Source: Desulfobacula sp.
GTDB lineage: Bacteria > Desulfobacterota > Desulfobacteria > Desulfobacterales > Desulfobacteraceae
Direction of reading: 5' to 3'
Length of the DNA stretch: 64,000 nt
NCBI RefSeq assembly: GCF_030145145.1
Contig: NZ_JAQYWD010000021.1
Location: forward strand, 1-64,000
Shown: positions 44,645 to 54,795 of the stretch, piece by piece
Layout of the letters: each line of letters starts with the position of its first letter
Numbering within the stretch: the stretch's first letter is position 1
Made by a program: the position numbers and the translations under genes
Notes under the pieces: generated by a model
Seen by the model: only the letters and a program-made list of their open reading frames with translations
Databases searched by the model: none
Told to the model about the DNA's origin: nothing

Positions 44645-45442
44645 ATGCCCATTACACCCGCCAGTATCTGGAAAGATATTGACGCTATCCGACACAACAG
44701 CCCCCTGGTCCACAATATCACCAATTATGTGGTAATGAACACCACCGCCAATGCCCTGCTGGCCCTGGGTGCATCCCCGGTCATGGCCCATGCGGAACCG
44801 GAAGTTGCAGACATGGTCGACATTGCCTCAGCCCTGGTCATCAACATCGGCACCTTGAGCGATCCCTGGATCAGCGCCATGTTCAAGGCGGCAGCCCGGG
44901 CAAAAGAACGCGGCATCCCCATTGTCCTGGACCCGGTGGGTGTGGGGGCCACCGAATACAGGACCCGCACGGCCCGGGAACTCATCCATGCCGCATCCCC
45001 CTCCATCATCCGGGGGAACGGGTCAGAGATCATGGCCCTGTGCGAAGCGGATGTGACCACCAAAGGAGTTGACTCGACCTCTGCATCGGTCCTGGCCATT
45101 GATTCTGCAACGGCCTTGAGCCGGGAATGGAACTGCGTGGTCTGCATTACAGGAGAAATGGATTATATCGTGTCAGCAAACCCTATAATCACTGTAAAAA
45201 ACGGCCATGCCATGATGCCCCGGGTCACAGGGCTCGGCTGCACGGCAACGGCCCTGTGCGGGGCCTTTGCCGCAGTAAATCCTGCCCATGACCGGGCAGC
45301 CGCCCATGCCATGGCCGTCATGGGCATTGCCGGTGAGATGGCCGCTGAAACCGCCAGGGGACCTGCCAGCCTCCAGTGTAACTTTATTGACACCCTGTAT
45401 CAATTGTCTGAAACCCATATTAAAGACTATTTTAAGGATTAG
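44645..45442 (+). CDS. thiM: Hydroxyethylthiazole kinase
   Basis: 265-residue ribokinase-like enzyme that phosphorylates the thiazole moiety (HET) for thiamine salvage. The N-terminal [28 protein letters not shown] and the catalytic region [15 protein letters not shown] with its cysteine are typical of ThiM. AAGGAG precedes the ATG. It is followed 12 bp later by thiE, and provides the thiazole phosphate that ThiE joins to HMP-PP. Confidence 0.95.
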   Translation: MPITPASIWKDIDAIRHNSPLVHNITNYVVMNTTANALLALGASPVMAHAEPEVADMVDIASALVINIGTLSDPWISAMFKAAARAKERGIPIVLDPVGVGATEYRTRTARELIHAASPSIIRGNGSEIMALCEADVTTKGVDSTSASVLAIDSATALSREWNCVVCITGEMDYIVSANPIITVKNGHAMMPRVTGLGCTATALCGAFAAVNPAHDRAAAHAMAVMGIAGEMAAETARGPASLQCNFIDTLYQLSETHIKDYFKD

Positions 45443-45453
45443 GAGGGCAAGAT

Positions 45454-46091
<638 letters not shown>

Positions 46092-46095
<4 letters not shown>

Positions 46096-46901
46096 AACCC
46101 TATTTCAGAGCATTAACCATAGCCGGTTCTGACAGCGGCGGCGGCGCCGGTATCCAGGCAGATCTGAAAACCTTTTCCGCACTGGGGTGTTTTGGCATGT
46201 CGGCCATCACCGCACTCACAGCCCAGAACACCCGGGTGGTCACCGGCATTTTCCCGGCCCCGCCGGAATTTATCGGCCGGCAGATCGATGCCGTCATGGA
46301 TGATATCGGCGTGGATGCCGTAAAAATCGGCATGCTCCATTCCCCTGAGGTCATCGAGGTTGTGGCCCAAAAACTGGCCGACTGGCACTGCCCCAATATT
46401 GTGGTTGATCCGGTCATGATCTCTAAAAGCGGTGACAAACTGCTTCGGGATGATGCGGTCCAGGCCCTGAAAGAGCGTCTGCTGCCCCTGGCCACCATTA
46501 TCACCCCCAATCTTCCCGAAGCGTCGGTGCTGCTGGGCCGGCCCGTTGAAACTATTGAAGAAATGCCGGGAGCTGCCAGGGATCTGGCCGCCTTTGGATC
46601 TGCCAGTGTCCTTGTAAAAGGCGGCCACCTGACTGGCGGCTCCAGCTGCGACCTGTTGTATCAAAAAACCCCCGACACCCTGACGGAACTTTTTGGGGAC
46701 CGTATCAACACACCCAATTCCCATGGCACCGGCTGTACACTGTCCTCGGCCATTGCAGCAAATCTGGCCAAAGGGATTTCCCTGGCGGTTGCCGTGAAAA
46801 ATGCCAAAGCCTATATTATCGGTGCTCTCTCGGCCGGCGCTGCCTATCAGACCGGGAAAGGCCACGGCCCGGTCCACCATTTTTATGATCTATGGCCATA
46901 A
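46092..46901 (+). CDS. thiD: HMP/HMP-phosphate kinase
   Basis: 269-residue ribokinase-family enzyme making HMP-PP in two phosphorylations. AGSDSGGGAGIQADLKTF, DPVMISKSGDKLL and the C-terminal NSHGTGCTLSSAIAANLA with the catalytic GTGC motif are complete. It is last in the operon. No thiL is seen, so the final phosphorylation to TPP must be encoded elsewhere. Confidence 0.95.
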
Positions 46902-47044
46902 GTACGGCCCCGGCTTGTGTTATTGTGCTTTTGGCCACAATTCGAATATCGGGAACAGAAGCCGACCAAAGTGTCAATAACGCAAGCCTGACCCATTCTC
47001 CTGGAATTATTAATTTTACAATAAGAATTGCTGAAAAGAAACCA

Positions 47045-47074
47045 TTGAAATTACAGGGGCTTCTATGATATATT
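47045..47074 (+). promoter_or_regulatory. Candidate sigma-70 promoter of the three-gene NTPase module
   Basis: TTGAAA (47045-47050) and TATATT (47069-47074) with an 18-bp spacer lie about 75 bp before the first gene. GAGGAG at 47132-47137 is its ribosome site. The rest of the 246-bp gap after thiD shows nothing but an isolated AAGCCTGACCC at 46984-46994. Confidence 0.4.
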
Positions 47075-47147
47075 ACCAGCCTTAATTTAAAATCAATTGC
47101 TCACCACCAGCACCCCCCCCAAGGGGACACAAGAGGAGAAAAAATGA

Positions 47148-49019
47148 ATGGGGCGTTTTGAGGAATTTGAACTTGCCATCAAAAAAATCCGTGATTTTCC
47201 AGTGACCTATGAAACCATCATTTCCGAAGAGTGCAGTTTCTTCCAGGATGTGCGGCGCTATCAAAGCATCACCTCCCACCTGGATGTCAAGGTCATTGCG
47301 GTTGACGGCATTATCACCCTGGAACCCGACATGTGCCATGTCCCTATGTCAAAACTGACGTCAGCTGAAAAAAAGGAGTTCATTGACTACCTCAAAATCA
47401 GAGTCAGCCGGGGAGACAATGTTGGATCTTCCTGGGCCTTTTTCAGGCCCCGGGACAAAAAAAAAGTCATTATTGCCTATGGTGCCAACATTGTTCACAG
47501 GGATTCCACAACAGGTCTGGAAAGGGCCAGAAGACTTTTAGCCACCCTCCAGGGAAACAACATACGGATTCACAGCCTGAAACGGATGATATCAGCCCTG
47601 GCAGTGCTGTGTCTCCTGGCTGCAGCCACGTTCAGCAGCTATAAATACCTGTATCTGGAAAACCGGTTTCCCTTTAAAAGCCATGCGTTGTCCCAGAACT
47701 CACCCGAGATGGACTTTTACAAGGCCGTGTTTCCCCAGGTATACCAATGGAAGACAGACGAACGGCCCTTTACCAGGAAAATTGCGGATACCCTGTTACG
47801 GCCTGAGTATGTCACGGGCCTTCTGGCATCCATGGACCAGGACTTTTACAGGGAAAAGGATGCAGAGGATCACAACCTGAGCTACCGGCTTGCCCTGTTT
47901 GTGTATTTCAATTACAACACCGAAGTTGCCCAGGCCATGAAACGCTACCAGATCAAACTGAACGGCACTGAATTTTTTCGTCTGGCCAACATCTATTCAA
48001 CAAAACTATCCGGATATTCAAGCAATATTTTCTATTTCAAGGTGGGCGACCTTGATCTCAAACACACTGAAATTTCTAATTTCCTGACACAAAACATGAT
48101 CACATACCGGGACTATACCAAACTGCGGGATGTGGATGAATTTTCCGAACTTCTGGAAAAAGATGGCATTAATTACAAGATGAAAAACTTTCTTGAGGAT
48201 GTGTACACCTTTACCCCCCTGAGGATAAAGACCCCCCTGGAAGGCATTGACTGGTACCTGTTAACACAGACGGACAATTCAGGGAATCTGGATTTTGCCG
48301 CTTTTTTCCAGCGGGATAAAGCAACCCTGGTGCCCAGACTCCTGGGAGATCTTTTGCTGAACACCCGGAAACCTAAACATATTTCCTGGTTCGGCATCAG
48401 CGAATCCCAGGCCACCCAACTAAAGCTGTCTGACAAGGCCCTGACCTATTTCACAAAATCCATGGGGCAGGCCCTTAAACTGGATGTGGTCAACGCTAAA
48501 ATTTCTGAGCTTAAGCTGAAACCCATCGACCATTTTCTGCCCGTCACCGTTCACAGGGAACTGCTCATGGGGGATTCAAAAGGCAAATACGGCATCCAGA
48601 GCGATGATCCCATCAGGAGCATGGTGCTCTCCAACCTGATTTCCAAATCCTCATTTGAACGGGACAATAAGGTCTCGCTGAAGCGGGATCCCATTCAGGT
48701 GAATACCACCTTGGTACAGCTCTCCAAGGATGACAGTTTTTCCACCCAGTCCATCACCATCACCCCAGGCAAAACCGGCATTATCAAATTGTTCAAACCC
48801 GTGGAGAGTTTTAAGGGCAGATTCAGAGATGGGCAGTCTGAAATTTTTGAAAAAGCAACGGTTAATCTCTTTAATCCATTTTCCTTCATGGTGTTCAAGG
48901 ACAGCATCACTTTCAGTTTCAAACATGAAATTACGGACATGGAACTTGACCTGGGGGGCAATCGTATGAAAATCATTAAATCCGATGACGGAAACCACCA
49001 GATTATAGTGATCCAATAA
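47148..49019 (+). CDS. Unrecognised single-pass membrane protein (module gene 1)
   Basis: 623 residues, family not recognised. An N-terminal cytoplasmic part (about 1-145) is followed by one transmembrane helix (about 147-166, MISALAVLCLLAAATFSSY) preceded by positive residues (RIHSLKR), which places the large C-terminal part (about 170-623) outside the cytoplasm. No enzymatic motif is evident. The C-terminal 120 residues are rich in beta-strand-like patterns. It is first of three same-strand genes ending at one terminator, with a P-loop protein and an actin/Hsp70-fold ATPase next. It is presumably the membrane anchor or sensor of that system. Confidence 0.8.
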   Translation: MGRFEEFELAIKKIRDFPVTYETIISEECSFFQDVRRYQSITSHLDVKVIAVDGIITLEPDMCHVPMSKLTSAEKKEFIDYLKIRVSRGDNVGSSWAFFRPRDKKKVIIAYGANIVHRDSTTGLERARRLLATLQGNNIRIHSLKRMISALAVLCLLAAATFSSYKYLYLENRFPFKSHALSQNSPEMDFYKAVFPQVYQWKTDERPFTRKIADTLLRPEYVTGLLASMDQDFYREKDAEDHNLSYRLALFVYFNYNTEVAQAMKRYQIKLNGTEFFRLANIYSTKLSGYSSNIFYFKVGDLDLKHTEISNFLTQNMITYRDYTKLRDVDEFSELLEKDGINYKMKNFLEDVYTFTPLRIKTPLEGIDWYLLTQTDNSGNLDFAAFFQRDKATLVPRLLGDLLLNTRKPKHISWFGISESQATQLKLSDKALTYFTKSMGQALKLDVVNAKISELKLKPIDHFLPVTVHRELLMGDSKGKYGIQSDDPIRSMVLSNLISKSSFERDNKVSLKRDPIQVNTTLVQLSKDDSFSTQSITITPGKTGIIKLFKPVESFKGRFRDGQSEIFEKATVNLFNPFSFMVFKDSITFSFKHEITDMELDLGGNRMKIIKSDDGNHQIIVIQ

Positions 49020-49052
49020 GGCAAACGGAATCAAGGAGTATAAACTTAACGC

Positions 49053-50555
49053 ATGAATGCCAATAAAAATCGTTTGATAAAACTTCACCAGGATATTGAA
49101 TCCATTGTTGACAAACTCAGCACTGTACCGGAAAGACACCGGAACAGGGCCCAGGAATTCATTGACCTGTGCCGGGATTGTCTGCATACGTTACCCGCAG
49201 TCGATACCCCCGTCTATATCCATATCACGGGTACGGACAAGTCCTTTAAAACCAGCTTTCTGCTGGATCTTTTCGACAATGATGACCTCAGGAACCTGTT
49301 TTCCGTCAAGGTCCGCACCACCACTGAAAACACAGCGGTTCCCTGCCTGGTGGAACCCTGTTCCCAGGTGGACGTCGTCACCATCAGCCAGGTCTCCATC
49401 ACCACGGGCAAAATCATGAGAAGCCAGTTGACCCAGCAACAGTTCAACCGGCTCTATGACCTGTCCAACGGTGCTGTGCCCGAAGACTATCTGCTCCAGA
49501 TAAAAGTCCCTGCCCTGGCAACCCCCATGACCATTCCGGTCATCGAATATCCGGGTATCAAGGAAGGGGCTGATGCCACGGATCGGCAGCAGAGACTTCA
49601 CCGGCTTTTCCAGGAGAACATGCTGGCCACCCTGGTGAAATACCCGGGCATTCTCGTGGCCTGTTTCCAGCACAAGGTCGCTATTCCGCCGGGCCATCCC
49701 CTGGATGCCATCCTGAAAAAATACGGGAAAATTCTCAAGACCGACTTTTCCCACCACAAACTTCCCCTGGTGCTCTCCCTTCAAGGAGAAAGTGCCATTG
49801 CCAGTTATTGCGGTAACACCAATGTGGAACAGGATATCCAAAGCGATTTCCAAAGTTATAAGTCGTTTGATACGTTGATCCAACTGATTAACCCCTGCAA
49901 CATGGATTATCCGGTCAGTTTTGTTCAACCCGGCCCCCATGTGGACGACTGGATACGCAACCTGTCCCGATACCGCAACCTCCAGGAAGTCAAGGATCAG
50001 GTGCTCCTGGACGGCGGCATCTCCTGGTCCCGGCGCATGCTGAAAGACGTGTGCACCACTTCCTATATCCAGGAAGCCCTGGACAACCTGTTCTTAAGAC
50101 CCTGGATCATGGAGGCAAGGGCTGTCCATGCCAAGGCCATGGACTGCTATCATGACATCACAAACTATGATGAAGTGGTGGAAATAAAGGAACGGATGCG
50201 CCAGTCCATCCTCAAGGAATCCTACCAACCCCTGCGGCAGTTTTTTGATGCGGAACTCGGCTATGCCCCTGAAGGTATCATCCAAAATCACCCGGAGTTC
50301 TGGATCGGTATTTTTTCTCTTTACCTGGAGCAGTTTTTAAGGGATGGGGACCGCAGCAAGACCATTGCCACGGTGATGTGGAATACCCTGTTCCAGCGCC
50401 TTGACCCGGAAAAAAAGGGGTTCCTTGGCACCCGGGAAAAGGATCTTCCCTATATTATCATGAACATGGCCGAATTTTATGTCCCCAATGCGTTGTTGAG
50501 AGGGGATTATACACTTATGGAAAGGGGTCTGGAGGACACCAACAATGATGTTTAA
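49053..50555 (+). CDS. Divergent P-loop, dynamin-like NTPase (module gene 2)
   Basis: 500 residues without membrane segments. IHITGTDKSFKTSFLLDLF (about 56-74) looks like a G1/Walker A motif with the glycine before Lys-Thr replaced by Phe. A conserved Thr-rich segment (RTTTENTAVPC, about 88-98) could be switch I, and IPVIEYPGIKEG (about 161-172) stands where DxPG (switch II) should be, with Glu for Asp. No clear N/TKxD. The rest is helix-rich, as in dynamin-like proteins. It may bind rather than rapidly hydrolyse nucleotide. It overlaps the next gene by 11 bases, so the two are translated together. It loosely recalls SrfC-type proteins, but it is much shorter, so homology is uncertain. Confidence 0.7.
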   Translation: MNANKNRLIKLHQDIESIVDKLSTVPERHRNRAQEFIDLCRDCLHTLPAVDTPVYIHITGTDKSFKTSFLLDLFDNDDLRNLFSVKVRTTTENTAVPCLVEPCSQVDVVTISQVSITTGKIMRSQLTQQQFNRLYDLSNGAVPEDYLLQIKVPALATPMTIPVIEYPGIKEGADATDRQQRLHRLFQENMLATLVKYPGILVACFQHKVAIPPGHPLDAILKKYGKILKTDFSHHKLPLVLSLQGESAIASYCGNTNVEQDIQSDFQSYKSFDTLIQLINPCNMDYPVSFVQPGPHVDDWIRNLSRYRNLQEVKDQVLLDGGISWSRRMLKDVCTTSYIQEALDNLFLRPWIMEARAVHAKAMDCYHDITNYDEVVEIKERMRQSILKESYQPLRQFFDAELGYAPEGIIQNHPEFWIGIFSLYLEQFLRDGDRSKTIATVMWNTLFQRLDPEKKGFLGTREKDLPYIIMNMAEFYVPNALLRGDYTLMERGLEDTNNDV

Positions 50556-52296
50556 TCTGTTTAAACGAAAGAAACAATCCATTGACGAGTTCAACCTTGA
50601 ACTGGAAGATGATAACAAGCTCTATTATGAAACCATTGCCGGAAGGACTCCCCGGGATGCCCACAACCAGGAAGAATACATTCTATTTATAGACTTTGGT
50701 TCCTACCGCACCTCGGTGCTGTGCTGGCCCTGCAGCTTTGGCCGGGACAAAATCACCGATTCCTGGCAATACGTGATCAACTGCAACAACGGCGATCAGG
50801 GAGGCTTTCCATCGGCATTCATCAATCCGCCGTCCGGGGATGAAAGGGACTTTGCCTTTGTTTCCGATGTGAGCGAAGAACACGTCAGCTCCAGCCAGAT
50901 CGTTAAAAGCGCCAAATACGTGTTTGCCAGCAAATTTGCTGCTTACAAAGGGAACGTTCCCCAGTTCCAACTCTATATCAAAAAGGTCCTGGAAGAGAGC
51001 TTCAAATACATTACCGAACCAAAGGAAGGCAGACCCTGGAACGGACCTGCCATCCCCACCATCACTGAAATAAGGGTCACGGTGCCGGATCTGTTCATTG
51101 AAAATCTCAGGACCGGATACCGGGAAAACATCTTTTCCGTATGCACGGACCTTGCCAATCACAACAAGTGGGGCCAGTTGTTTCCATCCAACCTGAGACA
51201 TCTTCGAAAAACCTTTGTTAACATCTCTTCCGATGAAAATGGCGCATGTGAGCTCTATTTTCTCAACCTTGTCAAACTGATGCCCTTCTGGGAACTGTCA
51301 AGTAACAAGGATCGGATTCCAGCGCTGAAGGAGGTGGATTTCCTCTTTTCCCACAACCGGCTCAGGAACCTGGACAAAAAACACCTGAACTTTGTGGTGT
51401 GCCACATTGATATTGGCGGCCTGACCACGGATGCCAGCATTCTGCTGATCAACACGTATCAGGATTCAGACCTGGGGATCACCACGGCCCTGAAACGAAA
51501 AGAATCGTTTTCAGAAAAAAAGGCCGGTGAATATTTTGCCGAACTCTATGCCCAGACCCGGCTCCCTGAAGAGGATCCCCAGTGGTGGAAATCTGAACGG
51601 TTCATTGACAAGGAATTTTCACGATTCCTGGAGCTTTTGTTGGGTAATCAGGCCGCCCTGCTGACAGAATGGCGAAAAGAAAAAAAGCTGGACGGCGTTT
51701 ATTTCCTCATTTCAGGCAGGCCCACCAAAGCCAAACTGCTGAGACAATCCATCCAGCGCCACATCCTCAAGGAATTCAACCGACAGGAACTTATCCTGCT
51801 GCCGGAACACTGCCTGTTCATGGCAGACTATTACCATGTGGGTAAAAATGAACAAGGGGAGCGGTATGCAAAACGAATAAACCATTTTGAAAAACTCATC
51901 ACCCTTCTTGGCAATGTATACACCCTGTACGATGGGTATGAAATTGATTTTGAAGATCATAAATACTATATTTCCCTGGATGTTGACACCCGGTGCACCA
52001 GCCAGATGGAGGTGATGCCGGGCAAGCTTTACAACATGGAGGAATTTAAAAATTACCAGAAAGCGGCCCAGAGAAACAACGTCAACCACCTGGCCTTTAC
52101 CCGGATTCCCGCAGGGGAAAACGGCACACGGTTTCTCACGGTAAAAAAGATTGCCCGACAAACGGCTTATCCTATTATCAAGGTGGCTGAAACAAATGAC
52201 CTTGACGACCAGGCCTGGATCATGCCCTCCCTGCTCATCACCAACCTTGAACAAAACGAGCAGGCCTTTGACCTTGCCTGGGCCTCCCACGTATAA
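50545..52296 (+). CDS. Actin/Hsp70-fold ATPase-like protein (module gene 3)
   Basis: 583 residues of the ASKHA fold by motif reading: phosphate-1 ILFIDFGSYRTSVLC (about 46-60), phosphate-2 HIDIGGLTTDAS (287-298) and an adenosine motif YFLISGRPTKAKLL (386-399). The spacing matches actin/Hsp70-like ATPases. It has no J-protein partner or substrate-binding domain like DnaK. GGAGG at 50530 serves ATG 50545, inside the end of the preceding gene. It is followed 15 bp later by a strong terminator. SrfB (about 1000 residues) is a possible distant relative. Function unknown. Confidence 0.75.
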   Translation: MMFNLFKRKKQSIDEFNLELEDDNKLYYETIAGRTPRDAHNQEEYILFIDFGSYRTSVLCWPCSFGRDKITDSWQYVINCNNGDQGGFPSAFINPPSGDERDFAFVSDVSEEHVSSSQIVKSAKYVFASKFAAYKGNVPQFQLYIKKVLEESFKYITEPKEGRPWNGPAIPTITEIRVTVPDLFIENLRTGYRENIFSVCTDLANHNKWGQLFPSNLRHLRKTFVNISSDENGACELYFLNLVKLMPFWELSSNKDRIPALKEVDFLFSHNRLRNLDKKHLNFVVCHIDIGGLTTDASILLINTYQDSDLGITTALKRKESFSEKKAGEYFAELYAQTRLPEEDPQWWKSERFIDKEFSRFLELLLGNQAALLTEWRKEKKLDGVYFLISGRPTKAKLLRQSIQRHILKEFNRQELILLPEHCLFMADYYHVGKNEQGERYAKRINHFEKLITLLGNVYTLYDGYEIDFEDHKYYISLDVDTRCTSQMEVMPGKLYNMEEFKNYQKAAQRNNVNHLAFTRIPAGENGTRFLTVKKIARQTAYPIIKVAETNDLDDQAWIMPSLLITNLEQNEQAFDLAWASHV

Positions 52297-52311
52297 CCCT
52301 TGGGTTTAGTC

Positions 52312-52349
52312 GCTGACGGCAGGATACTGCCGTCAGCTATTATTTTGTC
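52312..52349. terminator. Strong bidirectional terminator
   Basis: Perfect 11-bp stem GCTGACGGCAG / CTGCCGTCAGC with a GATA loop, followed on the plus strand by TATTATTTTGTCT. It ends the three-gene module, and its far arm overlaps the stop codon of the convergent hisA gene. Confidence 0.85.
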
Positions 52350-53100
52350 TATGCCATTTCACAACATCCCGGTAAGGGATAGTGCCGCCAAAAATATCAA
52401 GGGCGCTGCCGATGGTCAGATCAACCCTGTTTTGGCCCAGTCGCTTCACCAGATCAAGGTCTGAAAAATCACCGGCACCTCCGGCATAGGTGACTGGAAT
52501 GGGGCAATGCTCGCCCAGCAGCGCCACCAGATCCGTCTGGATACCCTGCATCCGTCCTTCCACATCAACCCCGTGAACCAGGAATTCATCACAATAAGAT
52601 GCCAGATGAACAAGGGTCTCTTTGTTTACCGCAACATCGGTATATTTTTGCCATCTGTCGGTAACAATCCAGAAGCGGTCATCCTTTTTTCTACAGCTCA
52701 GGTCCAGAACAAGATTGTCTTTGCCAACACGATGGACAAGGCTTTGCAATTTTGGAAGATCTATTCGCCCATTGGAAAACACATAAGAGGTCACAATCAC
52801 ATGACTGGCACCGGCATCCAGATATCTTTCAGCGTTTGAAGGCGTAATGCCGCCGCCGATCTGCAGGCCCCCGGGATAAGCGGTCAAAGCCGACAGGGCC
52901 GCATCGGTATTTCCAGGTCCCAAGGAGATGACATGCCCCCCTGTCAGCCCGTCTTTACGATACATGTCAGCAAATTCAGAAGGGGCTCGCCCGGTTTGAA
53001 AATTGGTAACGGGCAGAACCTTGTCCAGATCTTTCAAAGTACCACCGATAATTTGTACCACTTTGCCTTCCCGCAGATCAATACACGGTCTAAATTTCAT
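52333..53100 (-). CDS. hisA: HisA isomerase, eukaryotic type
   Basis: 255-residue TIM-barrel enzyme for the fourth step of histidine synthesis, isomerising ProFAR to PRFAR. The N-terminus FRPCIDLREGKVVQIIGGTL and the central VLDLSCRKKD match the eukaryotic-type HisA (yeast HIS6/plant) rather than the bacterial form, which starts like IPAIDLxxGxxVRL. Both catalytic aspartates (PCID and VLDLS) and the phosphate loops GGGI and GSALDIFGG are kept. It stands alone, without other his genes. This type is known in scattered bacteria. Confidence 0.9.
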   Translation of the reverse strand: MKFRPCIDLREGKVVQIIGGTLKDLDKVLPVTNFQTGRAPSEFADMYRKDGLTGGHVISLGPGNTDAALSALTAYPGGLQIGGGITPSNAERYLDAGASHVIVTSYVFSNGRIDLPKLQSLVHRVGKDNLVLDLSCRKKDDRFWIVTDRWQKYTDVAVNKETLVHLASYCDEFLVHGVDVEGRMQGIQTDLVALLGEHCPIPVTYAGGAGDFSDLDLVKRLGQNRVDLTIGSALDIFGGTIPYRDVVKWHRQNNS

Positions 53101-53237
53101 TGTTTATTTTTTTCACCCCTATAGCACTGTGTGTTTATAATTCATCCGTTCTAACAAATCAGCGTTTTTTTGCAAGGTCTATCTTGTCCCGGAACAGACG
53201 AAATCAGTGACCTGTCAGTCAAGCAATGTACAGAATA

Positions 53238-53720
53238 TTATAAAAGACCGGCAATATCTGTGCTTTCATCAACCAGAATAGAATATTCTTTTTTGCCACT
53301 CAAGGTAAGGGGGTCCGCTGTGCCATCCGTGTGATAAACAGTGGCTAAAACAATGGTTACATCTCCGCTGGCGTTCTGGTGCGTGTCACCTGTAATTAAT
53401 GCTGCCACACCTGGAGATAAAACAAATACCGGATTTCTTGGGTTTCCCACGGTATCGACATCACCTACGGCACCGCCAGTATTGATTTTGGTAAAATCCA
53501 CATCTTCGTCACCCAATGTTGCAATAATAATACTGTCCACAAGGTTACGGGCATCCATGAGCGCGGTTTTGTCCAACGCTTTTTTCTTTAAAGGGATAAA
53601 GTTAACCATGGCGATGGACGCGATAATACCGACCATTGAAATGACTATCATTAATTCTAAAAAAGTAAACCCTTTCATGTTTTTTAAAGGCATGTTGATA
53701 GTGTTTCCGGACGTTATCAT
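53238..53720 (-). CDS. Type IV pilin-like protein
   Basis: 160-residue prepilin. The class III signal ends at KNMKG and is followed by the hydrophobic helix FTFLELMIVISMVGIIASIAMV with the conserved Glu at mature position 5, so PilD-type cleavage after Gly is expected. The C-terminal part is small and Gly/Asp-rich, more like a pseudopilin or minor pilin. AAGGAG precedes ATG 53720. It follows the anchored protein gene by 29 bp. No pilus motor or secretin genes are near. Confidence 0.85.
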   Translation of the reverse strand: MITSGNTINMPLKNMKGFTFLELMIVISMVGIIASIAMVNFIPLKKKALDKTALMDARNLVDSIIIATLGDEDVDFTKINTGGAVGDVDTVGNPRNPVFVLSPGVAALITGDTHQNASGDVTIVLATVYHTDGTADPLTLSGKKEYSILVDESTDIAGLL

Positions 53721-53749
53721 TTTTATGCTCCTTTGGATCTTGATGGCGA

Positions 53750-54556
53750 CTATTTTTGATCGCCGATATTCTGGCTATATTGATATTCAATCCAACTTTT
53801 GTTTTCGTATATGGCCAGGTTCTTTTCAATCGGGTATTGGTTATTGCTAAACCCGATTATGCCGTCACTGCCTTTCCAAATGTATAAATTGTTACCCTTC
53901 AGGGAAAGCAGGAATTTTTCATCACTATTCAGCTCTTTTTTCACAATGGCAAATTCCGGTTTATCCTCTGAACGTTTTGTACGATCATTTGATTTGAGTT
54001 TGCCGGTTTTTTTTATCGCATCAGGTATAAAAGCGTTGGCAACCGGAGGTGCTATTGCCATATTCTTTTTATACGGTTTGCTTGTGGGACGCTTTAAAGT
54101 GGGCTGTTTTGCTTCTGGTTTTGATTTTTTGGCTGAGACAATTTTTTCAGCTGGTGATGCTGTTTCCGGCCTTCCTGTTTTTAACCTCAAATCCGGACCC
54201 ATAGACGAAAAGGTTTGGCTTCCCTTTATATTTCTTTTAATGAGATAAGTTCCTCGGCCTTTCGTGTAACGCCAATTCAAAGAGGAAACAAAAGATTGAT
54301 CAGGGATGAATTCAGGATATAGCATGCTAAGATCCTTTGGGTATTGTCCTTTTATTTGATGATATTTATTAATTGCCGACGCCATGATCAGCAAACCGGC
54401 ACTATTGCTTTTCTGTGCTGCTTTTGTTACCTGCCGGAATTTTTTTTCGTGGTGATCGATCAGGGCTTTCACCTGCTTCTCCCTTTGAAACAGGTGAAAC
54501 CCGCCAGCCAAAATGGCAATGAGAACCGAAACTCCAACAATTTTTTTAGCGTTCAT
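53750..54556 (-). CDS. N-terminally anchored protein beside the pilin gene
   Basis: 268 residues. One N-terminal membrane helix (about 5-23) anchors a helical segment (about 30-95) containing YHQIKGQYPKDLSMLYPEFI, a pattern common in pseudopilin-like and type II secretion-associated proteins. A Lys/Pro-rich linker follows (about 130-200) and then a small C-terminal domain with LYIWKGSDGIIGFSNNQYP. It is probably periplasmic. It is upstream of, and co-transcribed with, the pilin gene from a promoter at 54667-54696. Family not recognised. Confidence 0.7.
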   Translation of the reverse strand: MNAKKIVGVSVLIAILAGGFHLFQREKQVKALIDHHEKKFRQVTKAAQKSNSAGLLIMASAINKYHQIKGQYPKDLSMLYPEFIPDQSFVSSLNWRYTKGRGTYLIKRNIKGSQTFSSMGPDLRLKTGRPETASPAEKIVSAKKSKPEAKQPTLKRPTSKPYKKNMAIAPPVANAFIPDAIKKTGKLKSNDRTKRSEDKPEFAIVKKELNSDEKFLLSLKGNNLYIWKGSDGIIGFSNNQYPIEKNLAIYENKSWIEYQYSQNIGDQK

Positions 54557-54666
54557 AAAGCCTCCGTTTCTTGATAATCATACGAATAAGCAAAAACCAT
54601 ACCAAGCTTTTAAAAACCTTATTTTAAAAGCGTTACACGTTTGTACATTAACAAGAACAGGAAAAA

Positions 54667-54696
54667 TTTATAAAAAAAATGTATAATGGGTGACAA
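54667..54696 (-). promoter_or_regulatory. Promoter of the pilin pair
   Basis: On the minus strand TTGTCA (54696-54691) and TATAAA (54672-54667) are 18 bp apart, about 110 bp upstream of the anchored-protein start codon. The region is strongly AT-rich. Confidence 0.5.
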
Positions 54697-54795
54697 TTTT
54701 TGTTGTAAGTTAATTCAGGGCATTTAAAGTATAACACCCTTGGATTCCTTTTTTCTATACGCGGATCAATCCGACTTAAAAAAAGCAACAACACA

